Origin: Pseudomonadales bacterium
GTDB lineage: Bacteria; Pseudomonadota; Gammaproteobacteria; Pseudomonadales; Halieaceae
Assembly (NCBI GenBank): GCA_024234855.1
Contig: JACKNN010000002.1
Coordinates: 561,001-625,000 of the forward strand
Length of the DNA: 64,000 nucleotides
Direction: 5' to 3'
The notes under the pieces were generated by a model. That model was not told the DNA's origin. It saw only the letters and a list, made by a program, of their open reading frames with translations, and did no database searches. Positions 56,516-64,000 of the stretch are shown one piece after another. Position 1 is the stretch's first letter, and each line of letters starts with the position of its first letter. Made by a program: the position numbers and the translations under genes.

Positions 56516-57115
56516 ATGCCCCGGATTATCCTGTTCAATAAACCCTTCCAGGTACTGAGCCAGTTTTCTGACGACAGCGGCCGGTCGACGCTCGCCGACT
56601 ACTTGAGCGCACCGGGATTCAGGGCGGCCGGACGGCTGGACTATGACTCCGAGGGCCTGCTGCTGCTGACGGATGATGGCCTTTTGCAGCAGCAGATTGC
56701 CAATCCCCGGCACCGGCGCTGGAAAACCTACCTGGTTCAGGTAGAGGGCCTGATCAGCGAGGCGGCCCTGCAGCAGTTGCGGGCGGGCCTGCAACTCAGG
56801 GATGGACCGACTCTGCCCGCCCGGGCGCAGCGCATCGACGGCCCGGTGCTGTGGTCGCGTGAGCCGCCGGTGCGGGTGCGCAAAACCGTACCTGACAGTT
56901 GGCTGGAGTTGAGTATTTGCGAGGGGCGAAACCGGCAGGTGCGACGCATGACCGCGGCCGTGGGCTACCCTACCCTGCGCCTCGTGCGCACCCGTATCGG
57001 CGACTGGTCGCTGGAGAGGCTGCAGCCAGGCGAACACCGACAGCTCGAGGTGCACCTGCCCGCAGCGGCCGCAGCCACCAGCGTAAGCAAAAGACGCCGG
57101 ACCGGCAGGAGATGA
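56516..57115 (+). CDS. rluE: 23S rRNA pseudouridine(2457) synthase RluE
   Basis: 199 residues from ATG 56516, which has GAAGGTGG in front; an ATG five codons earlier is less likely. The RsuA-type catalytic block AAGRLDYDSEGLLLLTDDG contains the catalytic aspartate, followed by KTYLVQVEG and EGRNRQVRRMTAAVGYPTLRL. There is no S4 domain, as expected for RluE. It is divergent from icd. The Nudix gene nudJ, which follows in E. coli, is missing before mnmA. Confidence 0.92.
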   Translation: MPRIILFNKPFQVLSQFSDDSGRSTLADYLSAPGFRAAGRLDYDSEGLLLLTDDGLLQQQIANPRHRRWKTYLVQVEGLISEAALQQLRAGLQLRDGPTLPARAQRIDGPVLWSREPPVRVRKTVPDSWLELSICEGRNRQVRRMTAAVGYPTLRLVRTRIGDWSLERLQPGEHRQLEVHLPAAAAATSVSKRRRTGRR

Positions 57116-57220
57116 GTCAATCCTCGCCAACTCTGCTAGAATGCCCGGCCGGTTGATGCTCACCGTCATTGAACAGCATCGCCGGGGCACCTGTTATCCC
57201 CTGGACCTGATTGACAGTTA

Positions 57221-58315
57221 ATGAGCCCGAATTCCCCCAATACAGTTATCGTCGGCATGTCCGGCGGCGTCGATTCGTCCGTGGCCGCGCTGCTGCTCAA
57301 ACAGCAGGGCTACCGGGTGGAGGGGCTGTTCATGAAGAACTGGGACGAGGACGACGGCACCGAGTACTGTACCGCCAAAGTGGATTTTGCCGATGCGCAG
57401 GCCGTGGCGGACAAACTGGGCATCACCCTGCACGGAGCCAATTTCGCCGCGGAATACTGGGACAACGTGTTCGAGCACTTCCTCGAGGAATATCGCGCGG
57501 GGCGCACACCCAACCCGGATATCCTGTGCAATCGCGAAATCAAGTTCAGGGCTTTCCTGGACTACGCGCGGACGCTGGGCGCGGACGCAATAGCCACCGG
57601 ACACTACGCCCGCCGCGGCCAGGCGGACGGCCTGGGCACCCTGCTCAAGGGCCTGGACGGCAACAAGGACCAGAGCTATTTCCTGCACGCCGTCGGCCAC
57701 CGCGAACTGGAACAGACGCTCTTCCCGCTGGGCGCCATGGCAAAACCAGACGTGCGCAAACTGGCCGAGCAACACGGGCTGGCCACGGCAAAAAAGAAGG
57801 ACTCCACCGGCATCTGTTTTATCGGCGAGCGCCGTTTCAGGGATTTCCTGCAGCAGTACCTGCCGGCACAGCCCGGCCAGATTCGCAGTCTCGAAGGCGA
57901 GCACCTGGGCGAACACCGGGGCCTGATGTATCACACGATCGGCCAGCGGCAAGGCCTGGGAATCGGCGGCCTGGCCAACCACGGTGAGGCGCCCTGGTAC
58001 GTTGTGGACAAAGATCTCGAGCACAACATTCTGTGGGTCGCCCAGGGCAACGACCACCCCGCGCTGTTCAAGTCGGTGCTGTTTTCGCGCCAGATCCTGT
58101 GGGTGGCGGGCGCCGAGCCGGACCTGCCGCTGCTGTGTACTGCCAAGGTCCGCTACCGCCAGGCGGACCAGCCCTGTACCCTGCGGCGCGAGGGGGACGG
58201 TTACCGGGTAGACTTCGAGCGGCCCCAGCGGGCAGTGACACCGGGGCAATCGGTGGTGTTTTACCAGGGCGAACGCTGCCTGGGCGGCGGCGTCATCGAG
58301 CGCGCGACGCAATGA
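57221..58315 (+). CDS. mnmA: tRNA-specific 2-thiouridylase MnmA
   Basis: 364 residues. PP-loop VIVGMSGGVDSSVAALLL, MKNWDEDDGTEYC, the two catalytic cysteines in NPDILCNREIKF and STGICFIGER, and HTIGQRQGLGIGG are all present. It puts sulfur at U34 of tRNA-Lys, -Glu and -Gln, using sulfur relayed from IscS. Its stop overlaps the hflD start by 4 bases (ATGA). Confidence 0.98.
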   Translation: MSPNSPNTVIVGMSGGVDSSVAALLLKQQGYRVEGLFMKNWDEDDGTEYCTAKVDFADAQAVADKLGITLHGANFAAEYWDNVFEHFLEEYRAGRTPNPDILCNREIKFRAFLDYARTLGADAIATGHYARRGQADGLGTLLKGLDGNKDQSYFLHAVGHRELEQTLFPLGAMAKPDVRKLAEQHGLATAKKKDSTGICFIGERRFRDFLQQYLPAQPGQIRSLEGEHLGEHRGLMYHTIGQRQGLGIGGLANHGEAPWYVVDKDLEHNILWVAQGNDHPALFKSVLFSRQILWVAGAEPDLPLLCTAKVRYRQADQPCTLRREGDGYRVDFERPQRAVTPGQSVVFYQGERCLGGGVIERATQ

Positions 58316-58962
58316 GCGCCGCCGCACCGGGGCGCACCGTGCTGGAGCAGCAGGCCATCGCCCTGGCAGGGGTTGTTCAGGTCGCTCGGCTGGTAGACCA
58401 GATATCCAAGAGCGGCAGCTATCCGCTGGATTTTTTGCGCCCATCCATACACAGCCTGTTCCAGTTCGACGCCGATTCGGTAGAGGACATTTACGGCGGT
58501 ATTGCCGGTGTCAAGCTGGGACTGAACAACCTCAGCAGCCTGCTCGCCAGTCGGCAAGCCGATGAAAATCGCGACCTGGTGCGCTATGTCTTCGCCCTGC
58601 TCTACCTCGAGCGCCGGTTCGCCTCCGACCAGGCGATGATGTCAGTGGTGCACTCCCGCCTGCAGCACGCCAGTTTTCGCGCCGAGCATTTTGCCAGTAA
58701 TGTGCATGATCTTTGCCACAACCTGTCGGGAATCTACCAGGACACACTCAGCAAGCTGAAATTCCGCATCAAGGTCACCGGCAGCGCCCAGCACCTGCAG
58801 AACCCCAAGAACGCCGACATCATTCGGGCGCTGCTGCTGGCCGGCATCCGCTCGGCCTTCCTGTGGCGCCAGTTGGGCGGGCGTCGCTGGAAGCTGCTGC
58901 TGCAGCGCAAACAATTGCTGCACGCGTCCCAACAACTGTCACGCGGGCTTGGCGTGGTGTAA
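58312..58962 (+). CDS. hflD: HflD homologue (lysogenisation regulator family)
   Basis: 216 residues, mostly alpha-helical, from ATG 58312. The family pattern is clear: LEQQAIALAGVVQVARLVDQI, then SLFQFDADSVEDIYGG, LRYVFALLYLERR-like and IRSAFLWRQLGGRRWKLLLQR. In E. coli HflD is a peripheral membrane protein that sequesters phage CII; its housekeeping role is unknown. Fixed position between mnmA and purB makes the call secure. Confidence 0.93.
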   Translation: MSAAAPGRTVLEQQAIALAGVVQVARLVDQISKSGSYPLDFLRPSIHSLFQFDADSVEDIYGGIAGVKLGLNNLSSLLASRQADENRDLVRYVFALLYLERRFASDQAMMSVVHSRLQHASFRAEHFASNVHDLCHNLSGIYQDTLSKLKFRIKVTGSAQHLQNPKNADIIRALLLAGIRSAFLWRQLGGRRWKLLLQRKQLLHASQQLSRGLGVV

Positions 58963-58991
58963 AATCTCTGCAGGATTTTCCGGAGAATTGC

Positions 58992-60362
58992 ATGAAACTG
59001 TCAGCGCTCAGCGCAGTGTCACCCATTGACGGCCGCTACGGCAGCAAGACAGAACTCCTGCGCGAGGTGTTCAGCGAGTACGGCCTCATCAAGCGCCGGG
59101 TGCTGGTGGAAATCCGCTGGTTGCAATGCCTGGCTGCCCACGAGGGCGTCCCCGAAGTGCCCAGCCTGTCAAAGGCCGCGACCCGAGCGCTCAATAATAT
59201 CGCCGATAAATTCAGCGAGGTGGACGCCCGCCGGATCAAGGATATCGAGGCGACGACCAATCACGACGTCAAGGCCGTGGAATACTTTATCAAGGAGCGC
59301 TTTGACGGTAACCGTGAGCTCAAGGCCATCGCGGAGTTTGTCCACTTCGCCTGCACCTCGGAGGATATCAACAACCTGTCGCACGCGCTGATGCTGCGCG
59401 ACGGCTTGCGCGATGTGCTGTTGCCGGCGATGAACGAAATCGCCGACCAACTGGCCAGCCTGGCCCGGGACTCGGCGGCAGCGGCCATGTTGTCACGCAC
59501 CCACGGCCAGACGGCGAGCCCGACCACCATGGGCAAGGAGATCGCCAACGTGGTGGCGCGCCTGCGGCGCCAGTTGGAACAGCTGGAGCGGGTTCAGTTC
59601 CTGGGCAAGATCAACGGCGCGGTTGGCAACTATAATGCCCATCTGTCCGCCTACCCGGACGTCGACTGGCAGGCCAATGCGGAGGCGTTTGTCACCTCCC
59701 TGGGCCTCACCTGGAACCCGTATACAACGCAGATTGAGCCACACGACTATATGGCTGAACTGTTCGACGCCCTGGCCCGCTACAACACCATCCTGATCGA
59801 TTTCAATCGCGACATCTGGGGTTACATCTCCCTGGGCTACTTCAGGCAGAGGACCGTCGCCGGCGAGGTGGGCTCCTCCACCATGCCCCACAAGGTCAAT
59901 CCCATTGATTTCGAGAACGCCGAGGGCAATCTCGGGCTGGCCAACGCGGTGCTGCAGCATATGTCTGCCAAGCTGCCGGTCAGCCGCTGGCAGCGCGACC
60001 TGACCGACAGCACGGTGCTGCGCAACATGGGTGTCGGCGCGGCCTACAGCCTCATCGCCTACCAGTCGGCCCTCAAGGGCATTGGCAAGCTGGAGCTGAA
60101 CGCGGCGCGACTGGCACATGACCTGGCCGACAGCTGGGAGGTACTGGCTGAACCCATCCAGACGGTAATGCGTCGCTACGGCATCGAAAAGCCCTATGAA
60201 AAACTCAAGGAATTGACCCGGGGACAGGACATGACCGAGGAAGTCATCCATGAATTCGTCAGTCGGCTGGACCTCCCTGAACAGGCCCGCAAGGAGTTGC
60301 TGGCCCTCACGCCCGCCGCTTACATTGGCAATGCCGCGGCCCAGGCGCGGGCGATTCGCTAG
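58992..60362 (+). CDS. purB: Adenylosuccinate lyase
   Basis: 456 residues from ATG 58992 with GGAG upstream, the same length as E. coli PurB. Key blocks are ALSAVSPIDGRYGSKT, ATTNHDVKAVEYF, the catalytic histidine in SRTHGQTASPTTMG and the fumarase/lyase signature GSSTMPHKVNPIDFEN. It acts twice in purine synthesis, releasing fumarate. It follows hflD by 29 bases and precedes roxA by 9. Confidence 0.98.
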   Translation: MKLSALSAVSPIDGRYGSKTELLREVFSEYGLIKRRVLVEIRWLQCLAAHEGVPEVPSLSKAATRALNNIADKFSEVDARRIKDIEATTNHDVKAVEYFIKERFDGNRELKAIAEFVHFACTSEDINNLSHALMLRDGLRDVLLPAMNEIADQLASLARDSAAAAMLSRTHGQTASPTTMGKEIANVVARLRRQLEQLERVQFLGKINGAVGNYNAHLSAYPDVDWQANAEAFVTSLGLTWNPYTTQIEPHDYMAELFDALARYNTILIDFNRDIWGYISLGYFRQRTVAGEVGSSTMPHKVNPIDFENAEGNLGLANAVLQHMSAKLPVSRWQRDLTDSTVLRNMGVGAAYSLIAYQSALKGIGKLELNAARLAHDLADSWEVLAEPIQTVMRRYGIEKPYEKLKELTRGQDMTEEVIHEFVSRLDLPEQARKELLALTPAAYIGNAAAQARAIR

Positions 60363-60371
60363 GCACGTGCC

Positions 60372-61502
60372 ATGAATGCCGGGGAGCCCGGGTTCGACAG
60401 GGAAACATTCCTGGCGCAGTACTGGCAGCGTAAACCCCTGCTGATCCGCAATGCCATCGACGCCTTTGCCACCCCGTTGCCGGCGGATGAGCTGGCCGGG
60501 CTCGCCCTGGAAGACGATATCGAGTCGCGCATCATCGAATACCGCGAGGGCCAATGGCTGCTGTGCCACGGCCCGTTCGTTGAAGAAGATTTCAGGCGGG
60601 ATTGTCCCTGGACGCTGCTGGTGCAGGCGGTTGACCACTACGTCCCGGCAGTGGCGCAATTGCGCAGCCTGGTGAAATTCCTGCCCAGTTGGCGGCTGGA
60701 CGATGTCATGGTCAGTTATGCCGTCGACGGTGGCAGTGTCGGACCCCACTACGACAACTATGACGTATTCCTGCTCCAGGGCGAGGGCGAACGCCGCTGG
60801 CAACTGGGCCAGTTTTGCCATGCCGGCTCCCCGCTGTTGCCGCACGACGAATTACGCATCCTGCGTGATTTCAACCGCACCACTGAGTATGTACTCGGCC
60901 CCGGCGATATTCTCTATGTGCCTCCCGGCATCGCCCATTGGGGCGTGGCGCAAGGTGAATGCACGACATTCTCGATAGGCTTTCGCGCGCCGCGGATCAA
61001 TGACATGGTATCGCGCTGGGCCGACAGCCTGCTGGAACAGCTCGATCCGGAGGTGTTCTACAGCGACAGCCACACAGAGCCGGTGACGCGCGCAGGGGAA
61101 ATTCGCCCCAGGGACCTGGAGCGGGCCCGCGCCCAGGTGCAGGCAGCACTGGATACAGACACCGACAGCCATTGGTTTGGCGCACTGGTTACCGAGCCGC
61201 GTTACGCTTGCGATACCAGCGAAGACGAACTCGCAGGGGCCAGGGTATTGCTGGCCAGTGGCGCCGGCGCGGTGGCGCTGGCGCCGGCTGCGCGGGTAGC
61301 CTGGCAGCAGGAGCAGGCCGGCGTGGTGGTCTTCGTCAACGGCGAAGTGAGCAGCTTCGACGAATCAGTGCTCGATTGCCTGATGGCCCTGTGTGCGGGC
61401 GATCAGTTGGCGGTTAGTGTCCTGGCCGATCACCTGGCCCGGCCGGAAACGGCGAGCCTGTTGGATTACCTGCTTGAAACCGGGGGTATATATGTCGAGT
61501 GA
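60372..61502 (+). CDS. roxA: Ribosomal protein L16 arginine 3-hydroxylase (JmjC/cupin)
   Basis: 376 residues with the YcfD/RoxA layout. The iron ligands are His126 and Asp128 in GPHYDNYDVF and His189 in PPGIAHWG; LGPGDILYVPPG is the cupin hallmark. A C-terminal winged-helix-like segment follows. It is a 2-oxoglutarate oxygenase acting on Arg81 of L16 in E. coli. Its end overlaps the next gene by 11 bases. Position after purB agrees with other gammaproteobacteria. Confidence 0.93.
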   Translation: MNAGEPGFDRETFLAQYWQRKPLLIRNAIDAFATPLPADELAGLALEDDIESRIIEYREGQWLLCHGPFVEEDFRRDCPWTLLVQAVDHYVPAVAQLRSLVKFLPSWRLDDVMVSYAVDGGSVGPHYDNYDVFLLQGEGERRWQLGQFCHAGSPLLPHDELRILRDFNRTTEYVLGPGDILYVPPGIAHWGVAQGECTTFSIGFRAPRINDMVSRWADSLLEQLDPEVFYSDSHTEPVTRAGEIRPRDLERARAQVQAALDTDTDSHWFGALVTEPRYACDTSEDELAGARVLLASGAGAVALAPAARVAWQQEQAGVVVFVNGEVSSFDESVLDCLMALCAGDQLAVSVLADHLARPETASLLDYLLETGGIYVE

Positions 61503-61977
61503 ATTTTTGGCCGGGGTGAACTATCCCCACCCCTTCGACGAACTGGCGGTAGAGCTGTGCGGCGCCGCAGCGCGCCAGGTCTGCATCCTCAGTCCCGCGC
61601 TCGACCCCGAGACCTTCGATAACCCGGCCCTGGCGGATGCGCTGACTGCCCTGATTCGCAGCAGCCGGCAGACGCGAGTGCGCGTTCTGGTGGCCGATAC
61701 CCGTGGCCTGGTAACCCGAGGCCACCGGCTGCTGCAGCTGGCACGACGCATTCCCAGTTCAGTCCAAATCCACAAGTTGGCCGAACACCCGCAGTGGAAA
61801 AATGAAACCGTCGTCATCTGTGACAGGGACGGCGTGTTGTACAAGCCGGGGGACAGCGACCACAACGGGTTTTACGAGCCCTCCTCCCGCGCCTCCACCC
61901 GGCGCCACCTGGACTTGTTTGAGGAGCTGTGGCGCTGCGGCGCGGAAGATGTCGAACTGCGCTCGCTGGCACTGTAG
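61492..61977 (+). CDS. DUF7931-like protein, function unknown
   Basis: 161 residues from ATG 61492, overlapping roxA. A PLD-like/Rossmann-type order of strands is visible: QVCILSPALDPETFDN, TRVRVLVADTRGLVTRGHRLL, KNETVVICDRDGVLYKPGDSDHNG. In pseudomonads the same segment is found fused behind a GNAT acetyltransferase in this position; here it stands alone. HKL and the DRD motif hint at phosphodiester chemistry but the paired HKD of phospholipase D is not complete. Function unassigned. Confidence 0.7.
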   Translation: MSSEFLAGVNYPHPFDELAVELCGAAARQVCILSPALDPETFDNPALADALTALIRSSRQTRVRVLVADTRGLVTRGHRLLQLARRIPSSVQIHKLAEHPQWKNETVVICDRDGVLYKPGDSDHNGFYEPSSRASTRRHLDLFEELWRCGAEDVELRSLAL

Positions 61978-61994
61978 GCAGGCGTGAACCCGGG

Positions 61995-63380
61995 ATGAGC
62001 AAAGCGGTACACCTGGACGAACTGCCCTATCATCGCGACAGTTGCGAGTTGTTTGAACGCATCCGCGACCTGCCGGGCGCGGCCCTGTTGGACAGCAGTT
62101 TTCCGCACTCCACCGCGGGGCGCTACGACATTCTCACTGCCCAGCCGCGCGAGCGGCTGCCAGGCCTGCCGCACGATGCCAGCGAATCCCGGTGCCGCCA
62201 GTTTTTCACCGACCTCGCCCGCTACCACAGCGAGCAGTACGCCGGTACTCGCCCGGTCTCCCAGGATATCCCCTTCTGCGGCGGCATCCTGGGCTATATC
62301 GGTTACGACTGCGGCAAAGCCCTGAACAGCATCGTCGCACCGGCCATACCCGGCCCCGGCTCTGTCCCGGCCCTGCAATTGCAGGCCTACGACTGGTGCG
62401 TCATCCAGGATCACCTGTTGCGCCGCGCCACCCTGGTTACCCAGCCCAGCGTTTCAGCGGCGACTCACTGCGATCTGCTCGCCCGCCTGCGCCAGCCGGT
62501 CGGCAACCAGCGAGGAGGGGTTTTCCGCCTCGACGGGGGCTTTCGCTCAAACTTCACCCCGCAGGCCTACCGGGCGGCCTTTGCGCGTATCGCCGCCTAT
62601 ATCCAGGCCGGCGATTGCTACCAGGTCAACCTCGCCCAGCGCTTCAGCGCCCCCTTCAGTGGTGATCCCTGGCACGCCTACCGCCAGTTGCGTGCGGTGG
62701 CGGCGGCGCCCTTCTCTGCCTACCTGTGCCTGGACGACGACAGCGCGGTCATCAGCCTGTCTCCCGAGCGCTTCCTGTCCCTGCACGGCCACCATGTGGA
62801 GACGGCGCCCATCAAGGGCACACGGCCACGCCATGCCGACCCGGCCGCAGACCGCCGGGCGGTGCGGGAGTTACGCGCCTCGCAAAAAGACCGTGCGGAA
62901 AACCTGATGATCGTCGACCTGCTGCGCAATGACCTGGGCCGCAGCTGTGTTCCCGGCAGCATCCATGTGGACCGCCTGTTTGAAGTCCGGAGCCTGGCCA
63001 CAGTGCACCACCTGGTGAGTACCATCAGCGGTGAGTTGCGCAGTGATCGCACCGCCGTAGAGCTGCTGCGTGACAGCTTTCCCGGCGGCTCGATTACCGG
63101 CGCGCCCAAGCGCCGGGCCATGGAGATAATTGCCGAGCTGGAACCGGCTTCGCGCCAGGTTTACTGCGGCTCCCTGCTCTACATCAGCGCCGATGGCCGT
63201 ATGGACAGCAGCATTGCCATCCGCACCCTGCTGTGCGCCGGGGGCGAGATACACTGCTGGGCCGGTGGCGGCATTGTCGCCGACTCACAATGGCAGCAGG
63301 AATACCAGGAAACCTACGACAAGGTGGGCAAATTCCTCACGTTGCTGGAGGGGCTGGGCAAAGGTCAGGCAGTCAAGTAG
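61995..63380 (+). CDS. pabB: Aminodeoxychorismate synthase component I
   Basis: 461 residues from ATG 61995. The chorismate-binding domain shows AGDCYQVNLAQRF, SLSPERFL, the PIKGT loop with the lysine typical of PabB, NLMIVDLLRNDLGR and SFPGGSITGAPKRRAMEII. The PIKGT lysine separates it from TrpE, which has PIAGT. With an amidotransferase it converts chorismate to aminodeoxychorismate for folate. It follows DUF7931 by 17 bases and may end the purB-roxA operon. Confidence 0.95.
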   Translation: MSKAVHLDELPYHRDSCELFERIRDLPGAALLDSSFPHSTAGRYDILTAQPRERLPGLPHDASESRCRQFFTDLARYHSEQYAGTRPVSQDIPFCGGILGYIGYDCGKALNSIVAPAIPGPGSVPALQLQAYDWCVIQDHLLRRATLVTQPSVSAATHCDLLARLRQPVGNQRGGVFRLDGGFRSNFTPQAYRAAFARIAAYIQAGDCYQVNLAQRFSAPFSGDPWHAYRQLRAVAAAPFSAYLCLDDDSAVISLSPERFLSLHGHHVETAPIKGTRPRHADPAADRRAVRELRASQKDRAENLMIVDLLRNDLGRSCVPGSIHVDRLFEVRSLATVHHLVSTISGELRSDRTAVELLRDSFPGGSITGAPKRRAMEIIAELEPASRQVYCGSLLYISADGRMDSSIAIRTLLCAGGEIHCWAGGGIVADSQWQQEYQETYDKVGKFLTLLEGLGKGQAVK

Positions 63381-63459
63381 CCCTGTTCGATTCGGGTTTC
63401 AAAAGATATTGCGCAAATGGCGATATTCCCCTGAATAATCTGTACAATCCCCCGTCCAC

Positions 63460-63536
63460 GCGCCCGTAGCTCAGCTGGATAGAGTAACTGGCTTCGAACC
63501 AGTTGGTCGGGAGTTCGAATCTCTCCGGGCGCGCCA
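63460..63536 (+). tRNA. tRNA-Arg (anticodon TCG)
   Basis: A 77-nt cloverleaf with encoded CCA. Acceptor GCGCCCG pairs with CGGGCGC, D arm GCTCAGCTGGATAGAGT, anticodon stem ACTGG/CCAGT with loop CTTCGAA (anticodon TCG), T loop TTCGAAT. It reads CGA and probably other CGN arginine codons. A TACAAT -10-like hexamer stands 12 bases upstream (63443-63448). Confidence 0.95.
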
Positions 63537-63600
63537 AATTCCCATTTTTTATCAAGTAGTTAGCGAAATTCTCGGCTAACCGCCCGATGCCAAAACTAGC

Positions 63601-64000
63601 CTATGCCGACAGCGGAGGCATGTGCTCAACCGGGATAATCGCGCCTCGGTGCTGGATAACAACCGATGCCAGGCGATGCCCGGCTTTGGCCGCGTCCGAA
63701 GCGCATTGGTCTCGCAAGCGCGCCGCCAGGTAACCCGCGTTGAAGGAATCTCCGGCGGAGGTTGTATCGACAACATTCACCTTGTTTGCGGCCACCAGCT
63801 CGCGCGTATCACCGGTTACCGCCAGGCAACCCTGTGGTCCCAGTTTCAGGGCGATTTCCCCGACACCCCAGGAGCGCAGGCGCTCGATCACGCTGTCATG
63901 ATCAACGTCACCAAATACTTGCTGCTCGTCCTCAAACGTCGGCAGGGCAATATCGGTAAGCCGGTACATTGCTTCATAGCATTGCCGTGTTACAAGCTCA
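63601..64000 (-). CDS. kdgK: 2-dehydro-3-deoxygluconokinase (PfkB family), 3' part cut by window end
   Basis: The minus-strand frame is open from the window edge to the stop at 63601, giving about 132 residues of the C-terminal half. An internal Met at 63969 is not the start. TDIALPTFEDEQQVFGD matches KdgK, and the PfkB signature DTTSAGDSFNAGYLAARL with the catalytic aspartate is intact, followed by the usual end HRGAIIP. It phosphorylates 2-keto-3-deoxygluconate in uronate or Entner-Doudoroff-type metabolism. Neighbouring genes beyond the edge are unseen. Confidence 0.85.
   Translation of the reverse strand, partial: ELVTRQCYEAMYRLTDIALPTFEDEQQVFGDVDHDSVIERLRSWGVGEIALKLGPQGCLAVTGDTRELVAANKVNVVDTTSAGDSFNAGYLAARLRDQCASDAAKAGHRLASVVIQHRGAIIPVEHMPPLSA

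Noticed and set aside
56345..57190. Extended 700-codon reading of icd with an N-terminal domain
   Set aside because: The extra 282 codons are antisense to rluE; the GGAG site and family start place icd at 56344.

Overview
The window is about 64 kb of GC-rich bacterial chromosome that is almost entirely coding. It reads as a marine-type gammaproteobacterium, most likely near Halieaceae/Cellvibrionales (OM60/NOR5-like) or another relative of Pseudomonas. The reasons are gammaproteobacterial gene order (clpS-clpA | infA, bpt-aat-trxB, ftsK-lolA-rarA-crcB-serS-cysG, icd | rluE-mnmA-hflD-purB-roxA, rnhA-dnaQ) and families such as DUF2970, DUF934, HflD and RluE. The taxonomic placement is inference; no 16S gene is present.

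Layout. 1-2 kb: the divergent ETF locus, with the first codons of ETF-ubiquinone oxidoreductase on the minus strand and etfBA on plus. 2-10 kb: a CPA2 antiporter, siroheme sulfite/nitrite reductase with its DUF934 partner, a 40-residue membrane protein, DUF2970 and metH. 10-18 kb: nfuA with an IscR-like operator, DAHP synthase, and a two-gene AddAB-like nuclease/helicase. 18-26 kb: rlmG, mltD, a methyltransferase-rnhA-dnaQ operon, nhaB, nudC, sohB.

26-33 kb is the most distinctive accessory module. A sigma-54 regulator with the cysteine spacing of the sulfide sensor FisR is divergent from persulfide dioxygenase, a DUF442::sulfide:quinone oxidoreductase fusion and a SulP anion transporter, with a consensus -24/-12 promoter between them. 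Together they would oxidise sulfide to persulfide, then to sulfite/thiosulfate, and move the oxyanion product.

33-34 kb is the only clear non-coding scar: a 496-bp segment bounded by perfect 17-bp AT-rich inverted repeats and holding a decayed phosphotransferase fragment. 34-41 kb: HAD phosphatase, NTF2-like protein, di-haem peroxidase, a membrane-anchored LuxR-type regulator, a CoA hydrolase/transferase and Prc protease. 41-55 kb: the conserved cysG-serS-crcB-(galE)-rarA-lolA-ftsK block, then trxB-aat-bpt-infA and clpA-clpS. 55-64 kb: icd, rluE-mnmA-hflD-purB-roxA-DUF7931-pabB, a tRNA-Arg(TCG) and the 3' part of a KDG kinase cut by the window edge.

No CRISPR array, complete insertion sequence, prophage or rRNA operon was seen. 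All functional calls rest on reading the protein sequences and remembered family features; no database search was run.
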